DNA from: JAAYOS01 sp050950785
GTDB taxonomy: Bacteria > Bacillota > Clostridia > Oscillospirales > JAAYOS01
Direction of reading: 5' to 3'
NCBI GenBank assembly: GCA_050950785.1
Contig: JBMNIG010000023.1
Location: 7,546 to 71,545 of the forward strand
Length of the DNA: 64,000 nt
Within the stretch, counting starts at the first letter, position 1. The number at the start of each line of letters is the position of its first letter. The position numbers were made by a program, and so were the translations under genes. Below, in pieces: positions 18,769-27,603 of this stretch. Below the pieces are notes generated by a model that was not told the origin of the DNA, did no database searches, and saw nothing but the letters and a program-made list of their open reading frames with translations.

Positions 18769-19623
18769 ATGCAACTTTCAAAAGCTCATGAGATAACAGA
18801 GTTCAGTCCCGGTGTCTGGATAATCAACGAGTTCGGTTTGGACGCTGTCTTTTTGATTGAGGGGACAGAAAAAGCACTATTGATCGATACAGGCACTGGT
18901 GTTGGAGACCTCAAAGCGGTCGTTGAAGGACTCACCCAAAAGCCAATAACTGTTGCACTTACACATGGTCATGTGGATCATGCGGGAGGGATACGTCAAT
19001 TTGATGAGGTTTATGTACATCCTGCCGATTTTGAGATGACTAGAAACCTCTCGATCGAAAGAAGAAAAGAATATGCCTTTCGCTTTCCTGCTATTACTGG
19101 TACTAGGCCATATAGAGAAGAAGATATCGGAAATTATGGACGAGAGCTGCCAAAATTGTTGCCGCTTGAAGATAACTTTATTTTTTATCTGGGCGGGCGC
19201 AAAGTGTCGGTAGTGCATACTCCTGGTCACACCTATGGTTCTTGCGTTTTCATTGATGACAAGAGCCGTGTCCTGTTTTCAGGTGATGCGGCAAATGGCA
19301 ATTTGCTGCTTGGTCTTGGAAAAATGGAGGATGTCGACTATACTTCTGCCCCCGTAGAAACAGCTTGGAAAGGGCTGATACGCCTAAAGGCACGTCAACC
19401 GGAATTCGATTACAATTTCAACGGACATGTAGGACCAAAACCGGCAAAACCACAACCCTCCCGTACCCTTGATGATTGCATCGCCTGTATGGAAGGCATC
19501 ATGAAGGGCACACTGAAAAAGGAAAAGCGGCCAAGTCCTTATGCACCAGTTGAAAGAGAAGGTGCTTTCTACGGCGTAGTAATGATTTCATTTGATGAAA
19601 ATAACATATTTGAAACAAAATAA
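18769..19623 (+). CDS. MBL-fold metallo-hydrolase
   Basis: Metallo-beta-lactamase-fold hydrolase, 284 aa, cytoplasmic (no signal). The metal-binding motif HGHVDHAGG (about residue 65), then VVHTPGHTYGS, LFSGDAANGN and the late NFNGHVGPKP supply the usual His/Asp ligands for a di-metal site. The start is placed at the ATG at 18769 with GGGGGAC in front; the ATG at 18754 has no ribosome site. The substrate cannot be read from the sequence. Relatives range over thiolesterases, lactonases and phosphodiesterases. It is divergent from the AraC gene and shares an operator-like element with the downstream binding protein gene. Confidence 0.85.
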   Translation: MQLSKAHEITEFSPGVWIINEFGLDAVFLIEGTEKALLIDTGTGVGDLKAVVEGLTQKPITVALTHGHVDHAGGIRQFDEVYVHPADFEMTRNLSIERRKEYAFRFPAITGTRPYREEDIGNYGRELPKLLPLEDNFIFYLGGRKVSVVHTPGHTYGSCVFIDDKSRVLFSGDAANGNLLLGLGKMEDVDYTSAPVETAWKGLIRLKARQPEFDYNFNGHVGPKPAKPQPSRTLDDCIACMEGIMKGTLKKEKRPSPYAPVEREGAFYGVVMISFDENNIFETK

Positions 19624-19686
19624 TCAAACTAGTACATTAAACTATATTTATTGAACCCCCACAGAACGATCTCTACGATAAATTGA

Positions 19687-19731
19687 GTCTGAGGCTACTC
19701 AACTAATGGTGGCCTCAGACCTTGTTTTTTA
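19687..19731 (+). terminator. Terminator after the MBL hydrolase gene
   Basis: Stem GTCTGAGGC / GCCTCAGAC (19687-19695, 19712-19720), followed by CTTGTTTTTT. Confidence 0.85.
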
Positions 19732-19808
19732 TATTCGAAATAGTGAAACTGCCTCACTTTGAACAATAAGTATGTAGCAAGGCAGTCACCACCTACATAA
19801 ATTTTATG

Positions 19809-21455
19809 TTATTTCGTGCGTTCAAAATACCGTGTAACTGCTGCCTGGCGCAGTTCAATGCAGCGTTCGATCCCCATGTCTTTAATTTCCTCTACAATTT
19901 TATCATATTCGCTTAACTGGAGACTTCCTACAATTATCTTTATTGTATTCTCCGTCACATATGTGTTGATATCGCTAAAGAGTGTGGCAAATTCAGTAGC
20001 TTCTTCCGCTGTCGGCGAAATGTTGGCAGGAATCATCCAGTCTTGCTTGTCTTTGCCCCATGTTTCGTAGCTCTGATAGAAGTATTCAGACATTGGAACA
20101 GACGCCTTCTTTACAGGTGTGGTTCTGTACATACGTCTCAAATATGGTGCTTCAACTGGCCCTGTAGCCTGACGGCATGTTGCAAAAGGCATATTGAAAA
20201 CTTTCTCCATTCCCTCTGCATCCATGGTTGGTTCGCCATTTTCATCAAAGAAGAATGTTACATTCTCTGTCCCGAAATTAAGATAAATCGACCCTTCTTC
20301 ACTGTAACAATAATCCAGCCACCTGGCAACGATCTCCACATTATCGCAGTCCGTGCTTATACAGGAACCGAGACCCACATCAGAACTCATAACTTTAAAG
20401 TGAGATGTGTCACCTTTATTCAATACTGGATTTTGCACAGCTAGACCAATAAAGTTTACATCCTCTGTTTTACCGGCCAGATACTCGTAATCTCCGCTAG
20501 CAAAACCATACCACGCTCCTGCTTGTCCGCTATATGCCTTTGTATTGTCAAAAGGATCTTGCTGGGTCGTGAAGTCGCGGTCAATAAGGCCTTCCGCATA
20601 CCACTTAGAAAATGTCTCAAGGTAGGTTTTATACTCAGGAAGAAGTGGCCCATAATATACTGTGCCGTTTTTCTGAAGAAAACCGTTGATCGTACCGAAT
20701 CCTCCTACCCAATTGTTCCCAATTATGGAGTCGCCGTTGCTATTTAAAAGCATGGGCGATGTCGCTCCTTTTTTATCTCTAAATTCAGTTAGTACTTCAT
20801 ACCACTCGTTATATGTACGAGGAATCTCAAGACCCAGATCGTCAAGCCAATCTTTTCGAATCGAGATTCCCGCCCAGGGGTTTTGTGGTTCATCATAGAT
20901 GCAGTATAGCGCACCGATGTTCCCGTTGTCGGTAACTGTCTTCAATGCGCGCTCCGGATCTGAAATGAGCGCTTTGTAATTTGGCATATACATATCAACT
21001 ATATCATTTAATCGAATGATTATTTCCTGTTCTATTGCATCATCAATTCCTCTGGTATAATAGCTTGTAAAGAACTCAATAATATCAGGAAACTCCTCTG
21101 AAACCATCAGTAAGTTAAAGTTTTCCGCTTCATTTCCGACGGCGGGAATCAAAAACTCAACATGGATATTTGTGCGTTTCTCAAGCTCTTGATAACCTGT
21201 ACAGTCGTTCCAGTCTGTAAAGACTGCGGAAAGAGTTTGAATGGTTTTCCAATCGGTGATCGTTGTCTTTTCATCGGTAATTGGGAGACGTACTCCCGAG
21301 GGCTCTTCAGGCTGGTCTGATATGTCTGCAGAAGGGGATGGCGTTACCTCATCTTTGTCCGGTTGTTCGGATAGCTGCGGTGTTGAATCACTGCATCCCG
21401 AAAACAAAGTAACGGTTAGCAAAGCAATAATTAACAGAGCTAAAATTCTTTTCAT
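19809..21455 (-). CDS. Orphan extracellular solute-binding lipoprotein (family 1, LplA-like)
   Basis: Lipoprotein with signal peptide MKRILALLIIALLTVTLFSG and lipobox Cys21, a Pro/Asp/Glu-rich linker (about 22-55), then a family 1 binding-protein body, 548 aa in all. Typical pieces are TYNEWYEVLTEFRDK, WYAEGLIDRDF, DVNFIGLAVQNP and VEIVARWLDYCYSEEGSIYL, as in large LplA-like sugar-binding proteins. No permease genes adjoin it, so uptake must use components elsewhere, or the protein may act as a sensor with the neighbouring membrane AraC regulator. ATG at 21455 follows GGAGG. A strong promoter and a tandem operator lie upstream. Confidence 0.88.
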   Translation of the reverse strand: MKRILALLIIALLTVTLFSGCSDSTPQLSEQPDKDEVTPSPSADISDQPEEPSGVRLPITDEKTTITDWKTIQTLSAVFTDWNDCTGYQELEKRTNIHVEFLIPAVGNEAENFNLLMVSEEFPDIIEFFTSYYTRGIDDAIEQEIIIRLNDIVDMYMPNYKALISDPERALKTVTDNGNIGALYCIYDEPQNPWAGISIRKDWLDDLGLEIPRTYNEWYEVLTEFRDKKGATSPMLLNSNGDSIIGNNWVGGFGTINGFLQKNGTVYYGPLLPEYKTYLETFSKWYAEGLIDRDFTTQQDPFDNTKAYSGQAGAWYGFASGDYEYLAGKTEDVNFIGLAVQNPVLNKGDTSHFKVMSSDVGLGSCISTDCDNVEIVARWLDYCYSEEGSIYLNFGTENVTFFFDENGEPTMDAEGMEKVFNMPFATCRQATGPVEAPYLRRMYRTTPVKKASVPMSEYFYQSYETWGKDKQDWMIPANISPTAEEATEFATLFSDINTYVTENTIKIIVGSLQLSEYDKIVEEIKDMGIERCIELRQAAVTRYFERTK

Positions 21456-21513
21456 TATTATCCTCCATTTAATGTTATAGAAATTTATACCTTACGTCCC
21501 TAAAGGTAAATGC

Positions 21514-21573
21514 ATTATATTAACTAGAAATTAGAGCGTCAATTGTCCGTTTGTTATCTGTTGGTCTTTTGTT
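21514..21573 (-). promoter_or_regulatory. Promoter and tandem operator of the solute-binding lipoprotein gene
   Basis: On the minus strand TTGACG (21542-21537), 17 nt, TATAAT (21519-21514). Just upstream are AACAAAAGACCAA (21573-21561) and AACAAACGGACAATTG (21555-21540), 18 nt apart. The second copy runs into the -35. Fourteen of 16 bases of that copy match the element before the MBL gene at 18691. Confidence 0.65.
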
Positions 21574-21971
21574 ATTTTGAAAAATTGCTTAACATCAATC
21601 TCTTTGAGATCCCTCTTTTTTTCTTATATGGATAGCTTATTAAATAGTGATAATAAAGCTAACCATATAATCAAAAGACAAATTTAACGAAACTGAAGGC
21701 TAATTCCAAGTTTGATGTATACAATTTGGCATTTTGGTGATATAATAAACAAACGACTTTTATTTTTGTAATTAAACACGGCTACGGCCGTGGATTTATA
21801 TATAACAATCTATAATTATAAAAAGTTCTCGGATTGTCCATAATAACCGGCAGAGGAACAAGTTATCCCTGACTGCCATTGTCCTTTTGCGTTTCAAAAT
21901 CGGGCAAAAGTTATACATACGGACATCCGTTAAAACATGATCTTATTTTCATTAAGGAGAATCATATATAT
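21574..21971. other. Intergenic region before RNase J, no gene seen
   Basis: AT-rich 398 nt. It contains a small hairpin (CACGGC TACG GCCGTG, about 21778-21793) and one good -10-like TATAAT near 21740 without a matching -35. No riboswitch could be recognised. Confidence 0.5.
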
Positions 21972-23627
21972 ATGGCTGAAAAACTTAAAATCATCCCTCT
22001 GGGAGGCCTGCACGAAATAGGCAAGAATCTCTATGTCTACGAATTCGGAGGTGAAATACTTGTTGTTGACTGCGGCATGGCTTTCCCCGACGGAGATATG
22101 CTGGGAATCGACCTCGTCCTTCCTGACATAACTTATTTAAAAAAGCATAAAAACCGCATAAAGGGTATTATCATCACCCATGGTCATGAAGATCATATCG
22201 GCGCATTGCCATATGTCTTAAAGGAGTTAGATGCACCCGTATTTGCCACACCGTTGGCACTTGGGCTAATCCAAGGTAAACTGGAAGAGGCCGGAATCCT
22301 AAAAAAAGCAAAACTCAACACCATTCATGCAGGAAGCGTCTTGAATATAGGTCCGTTTAAGGTAGAGGCTATAAACGTAAACCACTCGACTCCCGATGCT
22401 TGTGCTTTCGCAATCACTACACCCGTTGGTGCAATTATCCATACAGGTGATTTCAAGATCGACTCCACCCCTGTACAGGGCGATATGATAGATCTTTCAA
22501 AGTTTGGTGAGTATGGAAAAAAAGGAGTGCTTGCCCTTCTTTCCGATTCAACTAATGCTGAGCGTCCCGGCTATACAATGTCTGAGCGCACAGTCGGAGA
22601 GACCTTTGACTACCTCTTCAAGGAGTCCAAAAAGCGCCTTATCGTTACCACCTTTGCATCTAATGTACACCGCATACAGCAAATTATCGAGTCTGCTGTC
22701 AAATACGGCAGAAAGGTTGCAATATCGGGCCGCTCAATGGAAAACATCCTAAATCTAGCAGTCCGACTAGGCTATGTAAGCATCCCTGATGGAACTCTTA
22801 TTGATATAACTCGCATAAACAGCGTCTCTAAAAACAAGCTGGTAATAATTACAACAGGCAGCCAGGGAGAGACCCTTTCTGCGCTGTACCGCATGGCTTT
22901 CGGGACACACCGTCAGGTGGAAATCGGGACAGGGGATAAGATAATTATTTCCGCCTCTCCCATACCGGGAAATGAAAAGCTGATATCAAAAGTCATAAAC
23001 GAGCTTTTACACAAGGGTGCCGACGTTGTCTATGAGCGCCTGCATGCTCTGCATGTCTCGGGTCATGCCTGTCAGGAAGAGCTGAAGATCATGATCGGTC
23101 TTACAAAGCCGAAGTATTTCGTACCCATTCATGGCGAAATAAGGCACATGCGTGCACACGGCAAGCTTGCAATGAGCATGGGAATACCGCCCAAGAATAT
23201 TATCATGGGGGAAAACGGCAGAACCATCGAATTTACTAAAAACACTGCCAAATTCGGATCACGTGTTACCTCCGGACATATTTTAATGGACGGAAATCTC
23301 GGTAGTGACGTAGGAGCTGTGGTATTGCGCGACAGACGCCTGCTCGCTGAAGACGGGATCGTACTAGCCGTTATGACACTAAGCACCGATACCGGTCAAA
23401 TCGTCTCCGGTCCTAACATCATCACACGTGGATTCGTCTATTCACGTGAGCAGGACGAAATCATTTCTGAGCTCACCGCCCATGTTACGGACGCCTTTGA
23501 GTCTGTAGCCTCGAAAAACATTGACATCAACGCGATCAAGACTGCTGTAAAAAACAGGCTTGGCGATGTTATATACAAAAGGTCGAGGCGTAAGCCCATG
23601 ATCCTTCCTGTTGTTATGGAGGTGTAA
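21972..23627 (+). CDS. rnj: Ribonuclease J
   Basis: Beta-CASP metallo-beta-lactamase ribonuclease with endo- and 5'-3' exonuclease activity, acting in mRNA turnover and rRNA processing; 551 aa. The start at 21972 (MAEKLKIIPLGGLHEIGKN) follows AAGGAGA; an in-frame start at 21879 would add 31 unrelated residues. Metal motif HGHEDHIGALP, DCGMAFPD, IHTGDFKID; beta-CASP segments ATFASNVHRIQQI-like (TTFASNVHRIQQI) and SGRSMENI; late VSGHACQEEL and PIHGEIRH. The C-terminal domain ends with RKPMILPVVMEV. Monocistronic or linked to ychF 100 nt downstream. Confidence 0.95.
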   Translation: MAEKLKIIPLGGLHEIGKNLYVYEFGGEILVVDCGMAFPDGDMLGIDLVLPDITYLKKHKNRIKGIIITHGHEDHIGALPYVLKELDAPVFATPLALGLIQGKLEEAGILKKAKLNTIHAGSVLNIGPFKVEAINVNHSTPDACAFAITTPVGAIIHTGDFKIDSTPVQGDMIDLSKFGEYGKKGVLALLSDSTNAERPGYTMSERTVGETFDYLFKESKKRLIVTTFASNVHRIQQIIESAVKYGRKVAISGRSMENILNLAVRLGYVSIPDGTLIDITRINSVSKNKLVIITTGSQGETLSALYRMAFGTHRQVEIGTGDKIIISASPIPGNEKLISKVINELLHKGADVVYERLHALHVSGHACQEELKIMIGLTKPKYFVPIHGEIRHMRAHGKLAMSMGIPPKNIIMGENGRTIEFTKNTAKFGSRVTSGHILMDGNLGSDVGAVVLRDRRLLAEDGIVLAVMTLSTDTGQIVSGPNIITRGFVYSREQDEIISELTAHVTDAFESVASKNIDINAIKTAVKNRLGDVIYKRSRRKPMILPVVMEV

Positions 23628-23728
23628 GCGCAAAGTTTCGATTTTTTGCTTGCTTTCTTTCTTGATTTCTATATAATTTCCTTGGGTTATAATTGAATTT
23701 GACCCCTCAAATTGGAGGACAGATATAA

Positions 23729-24823
23729 ATGAAAATGGGCATTGTGGGACTTCCAAACGTGGGAAAGTCTACTCTATTCAACGCGCTTACAAACGCAGGC
23801 GCAGAATCGGCTAATTATCCATTCTGCACGATCGATCCAAACGTCGGTGTTGTTGCAGTCCCTGACCAAAGACTTGACTTTTTGGCAAAGCTCTACGATC
23901 CAAAGAAAACAACACCCGCTATCGTAGAATTTGTTGACATTGCAGGTCTTGTCAGAGGGGCATCCCGCGGCGAAGGCCTTGGCAATAAATTTCTTAGTCA
24001 CATTCGCTCAGTCGATGCGATAGTCCATGTCGTCAGATGCTTTGAAAACGGCAACATTACACATGTAGAGGGTCGGACAGACCCCTTGCGCGATATTGAA
24101 ATAATCGACACTGAACTGATTTTGTCGGACATCGAGCACCTTAACCGTCAAGCAGATAAGCTGAAAAAAGCATTAAAGGGCGACAAGTCTTTACAGTACC
24201 AGGTAGATATGCTGGAAAGGCTTCAAGCCCATCTTGACGAAGGTAAGAACGCCAGGACATTCGATCCCGCCGACAGCCGTGAAGAAGAGTTCTTCTCCAC
24301 CCTTGAGCTGTTGTCCGCAAAGCCGGTGCTTTATGCCGCCAACATGGACGAGGATGGCTTTCAAGACTTTGCTGAAAACATCCACTACCAGTCTGTACTT
24401 AAGCATGCCGAAGGTGAGGGGGCAGAGGCGCTACCTGTCTGTGCAAAACTTGAGGAGGAAATCATGTCTCTCGAAAGTGAGGATAGGGAGATGTTTCTAC
24501 AAGACCTCGGAATGACGGAACCCGGTCTAAACCGTTTGATAAGAAAGAGCTATGACCTGCTTGGACTTATATCATTCCTTACGGCAGGGGAGCAGGAAGT
24601 CCGTGCATGGACGATCCAAAAGGGAACCCGGGCTCCTCAGGCCGCCGGAAAGATACATTCCGACTTCGAACGGGGATTTATTCGTGCCGAAGTCGTTGCA
24701 TTCGATGACTTGTCCGCTGCAGGTTCAGTAGCCCATGCAAGAGAAAAAGGTCTCTATCGGCTGGAGGGGAAGGACTACGTCATGCACGACGGTGACGTGG
24801 TTTTGTTCCGATTCAACGTATGA
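23729..24823 (+). CDS. ychF: Redox-responsive ATPase YchF (OLA1 family)
   Basis: TRAFAC-class P-loop protein that prefers ATP to GTP, binds ribosomes and modulates stress responses; 364 aa, normal. P-loop GLPNVGKST at 7-15, G2/G3 region with VEFVDIAGLVRGASRGEGLG, G4 variant NMDE (YAANMDE), which explains the ATP preference, a coiled-coil arm, and the C-terminal TGS-like domain ending DVVLFRFNV. ATG at 23729 follows TTGGAGG. Its stop overlaps the next start by four nt (ATGA). Confidence 0.96.
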   Translation: MKMGIVGLPNVGKSTLFNALTNAGAESANYPFCTIDPNVGVVAVPDQRLDFLAKLYDPKKTTPAIVEFVDIAGLVRGASRGEGLGNKFLSHIRSVDAIVHVVRCFENGNITHVEGRTDPLRDIEIIDTELILSDIEHLNRQADKLKKALKGDKSLQYQVDMLERLQAHLDEGKNARTFDPADSREEEFFSTLELLSAKPVLYAANMDEDGFQDFAENIHYQSVLKHAEGEGAEALPVCAKLEEEIMSLESEDREMFLQDLGMTEPGLNRLIRKSYDLLGLISFLTAGEQEVRAWTIQKGTRAPQAAGKIHSDFERGFIRAEVVAFDDLSAAGSVAHAREKGLYRLEGKDYVMHDGDVVLFRFNV

Positions 24824-25545
24824 AAAGCCTATTTGTTAAGGATACGCCCGGCAGGATCCAGATCATTGACGGTCTGCGCGGACTTTCCATCCTGCTGATG
24901 GTTGCATATCACTTTGGATATGATTTGATTATTTTTGCAGGAGCACCTCCACAACTTATCGACAACCCTGTTCTTGACGTCCTACAGCAGTTTTTTGCTG
25001 GCGTCTTTATATTCCTTTCCGGCATAAGCTGTCGCTTCTCAAAAAGCAATTCAAGACGTGGATTTCAAATGCTGGGTGTCGCTATTGTAATTACAGCTGT
25101 CACTTGGGCTATAAAGTTGCCTGTTTGGTTTGGAATCATCCACTTCCTTGGAACGGCCGCGATACTATTTAGTCTATTACGCCCGGCAATCGACAGAATA
25201 CCCAGACCGCTTCAGCTTATAATCTACATAACTTTGCATCTATGCTCACTGCCCTTTATTGGCAGGAGATATGACATCTCCTGGCTTTGGTGGTTGGGCT
25301 TGAGGCCGGTGGGCTGGGCTTCAGCGGACTATTTCCCGCTGCTGCCCTGGTTTTTCATATACCTGATAGGCACTCTGGCAGGTACCTATATCGTTGAAAA
25401 GCGGCTGCCTGAGAGGTTCTATACACAGAAAGTTCCTTTTTTCGCTGCAGTTGGCAGAAACACTATGTTTGTATACATCATTCATCAACCTGTACTTTAT
25501 GTTCTCACGCTGATCGTCAAGGGTATTATCAACGCTGTTTCTTAG
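24820..25545 (+). CDS. DUF1624 / HGSNAT-like multi-pass membrane protein
   Basis: Integral membrane protein, 241 aa, about seven hydrophobic helices. The N-terminus RIQIIDGLRGLSILLMVAYH and the mid-protein AGVFIFLSGISCRFSKSN match the heparan-alpha-glucosaminide N-acetyltransferase-like family. The late AAVGRNTMFVYIIHQPVLY is the typical last helix of the acyltransferase-3/DUF1624 group. Members are thought to move acyl groups across the membrane, but the bacterial substrate is not known. Translationally coupled to ychF through ATGA; terminator at 25788. Confidence 0.85.
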   Translation: MKSLFVKDTPGRIQIIDGLRGLSILLMVAYHFGYDLIIFAGAPPQLIDNPVLDVLQQFFAGVFIFLSGISCRFSKSNSRRGFQMLGVAIVITAVTWAIKLPVWFGIIHFLGTAAILFSLLRPAIDRIPRPLQLIIYITLHLCSLPFIGRRYDISWLWWLGLRPVGWASADYFPLLPWFFIYLIGTLAGTYIVEKRLPERFYTQKVPFFAAVGRNTMFVYIIHQPVLYVLTLIVKGIINAVS

Positions 25546-25787
25546 ATATATCTTCAATCGTGCGATTGAACTATACACAGATATCAACTGTGGTTATAGA
25601 TGCATGCTTTGGTTACCCGGCAGGCGAGTGATCAGACCCCCAGAGAAAAGCGAACTGACAACGTCAATTATGTTCTCTAAATCAACCACTTGTAAGTCGT
25701 ACACTTAATTGTACACTTAGAGAAATCGCTATACAATTTGTAATATTTTGCTTTGTTTATACTGTCAGAATATAATCAAACACTAAT

Positions 25788-25832
25788 AACCCCTCCTGTT
25801 TCATATTGTATTACAGGAGGGGTTTACTGTTT
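25788..25832 (+). terminator. Terminator after the ychF operon
   Basis: Twelve-bp perfect stem AACCCCTCCTGT / ACAGGAGGGGTT (25788-25799, 25813-25824), followed by a T-rich tail. The remaining 25546-25787 and 25833-25932 contain no gene I can support. Confidence 0.85.
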
Positions 25833-25932
25833 TCAAATTTTGTATATATTGCTCTGTACGAATTATGTTAACAATGATATACTCTTAATTGGAATAATAT
25901 TTCTCTATTGAGAGCAATAGGGGGTATTCGGG

Positions 25933-26973
25933 TTGAAACGGCGGTCTGTCCTAGCGGTTGTATTTACTTTTATACTCTTAGCTACCTTGATGTTAGCCGG
26001 ATGTGAAACTAGCGCTGATGATGAAAGCGTCCTCATTGTTGAAGATGAAGCGGTAAGCAAAAAGGAATATGAATATCAGCTTGTCTCTTTGATGAGGGCA
26101 TATGAATACTATAGCGGAGAGCCCATTGACTGGAATAAGTCAATAGAGGGTATGCCCGCCGATGAATTTTTCCGCGAACAGGCTGCAAACAGCGTAATTT
26201 TGTACCGTGCCGTCAAACTCAACGGGAACAGACTTGGCCTTTCTTTGACTCCTGATGAGATAGCGCAGATAGAGAGGATAGTCGACGAACAGATCGAGCT
26301 AGCAGGCGGCAGGAGGGAATTTGAAAAGCAACTGAAAGCAAGCGGTATTGACCGGGAGCTTTATACATACATACTTAGGGGTCCTGAGCTATACTATAAA
26401 ATTTACCAGCACCTTTACGGAGAAAACGGCCCAATGTGTCCCAATGAAAGTGATGTCCTCAATTACTACCAGCAGTCATACCTAAATACACGCCATATAC
26501 TTTTATTTATGATCGACGAAGAGGGCAACCCCCTAAGTACCACCGAAAAGGATGATCGTCGAGACCTTATGGATGATATATACCAGCTCCTCAAAGACGG
26601 GGAGGACTTTGGTGTACTTATGGAACGATATAATGAGGACACAGCCATAAATGGTACTTCCGTCAGCTTTTCGCGCGGCGTCATGCCTGAAGACTACTAT
26701 CAGGCTGCGGTATCGATATCACCCGGAGAGTTTAGCGAAGTCCTCATTGTAAGTGATTCCCTGTGTATTATAAATCGATTGCCCCTGGACGAAAACTTCC
26801 TTGAAGAAAACTTTGAATCTATCAGAGAAGAGTGTGCCACAGATGCATTCAACAAGCTGCTAGAGGACTGGAAATCAGAACTGACCGTCAAGCGCACTGC
26901 ACTGTACTCCAAAATAGATGTGCAAACTCTTTATGCCGAGAGGGTTGCACAACAGAGAATCTCCGATTATTAG
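25933..26973 (+). CDS. PrsA/SurA-like peptidyl-prolyl isomerase lipoprotein
   Basis: Predicted extracytoplasmic foldase/chaperone, 346 aa. The signal peptide ends in LAGC with Cys24. The SurA-like N-terminal helical region (about 35-170) includes VSKKEYEYQLVSLM. A parvulin-type part from about 195 has TRHILLFM, DLMDDIYQLLKDGEDFGVLM, the shortened SFSRGVMPEDYYQAA and SPGEFSEVL. The parvulin core looks short and lacks a clear second conserved His, so isomerase activity is uncertain and chaperone action alone is possible. The start is TTG at 25933 after AGGGGG. Confidence 0.82.
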   Translation: MKRRSVLAVVFTFILLATLMLAGCETSADDESVLIVEDEAVSKKEYEYQLVSLMRAYEYYSGEPIDWNKSIEGMPADEFFREQAANSVILYRAVKLNGNRLGLSLTPDEIAQIERIVDEQIELAGGRREFEKQLKASGIDRELYTYILRGPELYYKIYQHLYGENGPMCPNESDVLNYYQQSYLNTRHILLFMIDEEGNPLSTTEKDDRRDLMDDIYQLLKDGEDFGVLMERYNEDTAINGTSVSFSRGVMPEDYYQAAVSISPGEFSEVLIVSDSLCIINRLPLDENFLEENFESIREECATDAFNKLLEDWKSELTVKRTALYSKIDVQTLYAERVAQQRISDY

Positions 26974-26990
26974 GAGTAGACAGACAAGGA

Positions 26991-27246
26991 CAGACAAAGG
27001 ACGGTTCTGTTGTCTTGTTTCCCAACTCCCTTGTCTTGACCTTATGTCCGGTATCATACAATATGCGAGTTCGCCGTTCATTCAACAATAAGACGCTCCG
27101 CTGAAACGGCTGATGACAAGCAAGCGGACGGTTCTAATGGCAAATGGGACGGTTCTTCTAATCGCAATAAAAACGCTCTGCCAAAATAAAGGGCAAAGCG
27201 TTTTTTGATCTGCACAGTTAGACAGAAGGACCGTCCACTTGTCTTG
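26991..27246. repeat. Cluster of GGACGGTTCT-type dispersed repeats
   Basis: Four copies in 256 nt: GGACGGTTCTGTTGTCTTG (26999-27017), shorter GGACGGTTCT at 27126 and 27147, and an inverted copy AGAAGGACCGTCCACTTGTC (27225-27244). The last directly abuts the tRNA-Leu 3' end. Related copies occur at 42470 and 46752. The form (core flanked by AGACAA/TTGTCT, both orientations, only between genes) suggests a REP-like mobile or structural repeat. Confidence 0.65.
27167..27206. terminator. Hairpin terminator within the repeat cluster
   Basis: AACGCT-C-TGCC paired with GGCA-A-AGCGTT around AAAATAAA-type loop, followed by TTTTTT on the plus strand and preceded by AATAAAA. It can serve tRNA-Leu on the minus strand or the PrsA-like gene on the plus strand. 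Confidence 0.7.
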
Positions 27247-27248
27247 TT

Positions 27249-27336
27249 TGGTGCCGGAGACCGGAGTCGAACCGGCACGGGATTGGCTCCCACGGGATTT
27301 TAAGTCCCGGGCGTCTACCTATTCCGCCACTCCGGC
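27249..27336 (-). tRNA. tRNA-Leu (anticodon UAA)
   Basis: Minus-strand class II tRNA: acceptor GCCGGAG/CTCCGGC, D-arm, anticodon stem CGGGA/TCCCG with loop CTTAAAA, long variable arm, T-loop GGTTCGACTCC, and an encoded CCA at 27251-27249. Flanked downstream by an inverted GGACGG repeat. Confidence 0.97.
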
Positions 27337-27603
27337 GTTAAATTCACAACAACAAGGATACCACATTATATCGATCGTTGTCAATGAAAAAAGTTGACTT
27401 TGAGGCAAGTCTACTTTCCTCAACTTATATTGTTGCCAAAATATTTTAGAGCTACAAATTGCTTTATACCGAACTTTATTATTTCTGTTGATTATACATA
27501 ACGTAAATATGTTTTAGCCAAATCATCTTTGCATATCACGGTATTTTATCTTCCCACAGTTAGAAATTATTGAATGAAAATCAAATTTCTACGGCATTTA
27601 GGG

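Noticed and set aside
18769..19623. Beta-lactamase (resistance) reading of the MBL-fold gene
   Set aside because: No signal peptide, and the fold is shared by many unrelated hydrolases; nothing points to antibiotics.
26991..27246. CRISPR-like array
   Set aside because: Copies differ in length and orientation, spacing is irregular and no cas genes are near.
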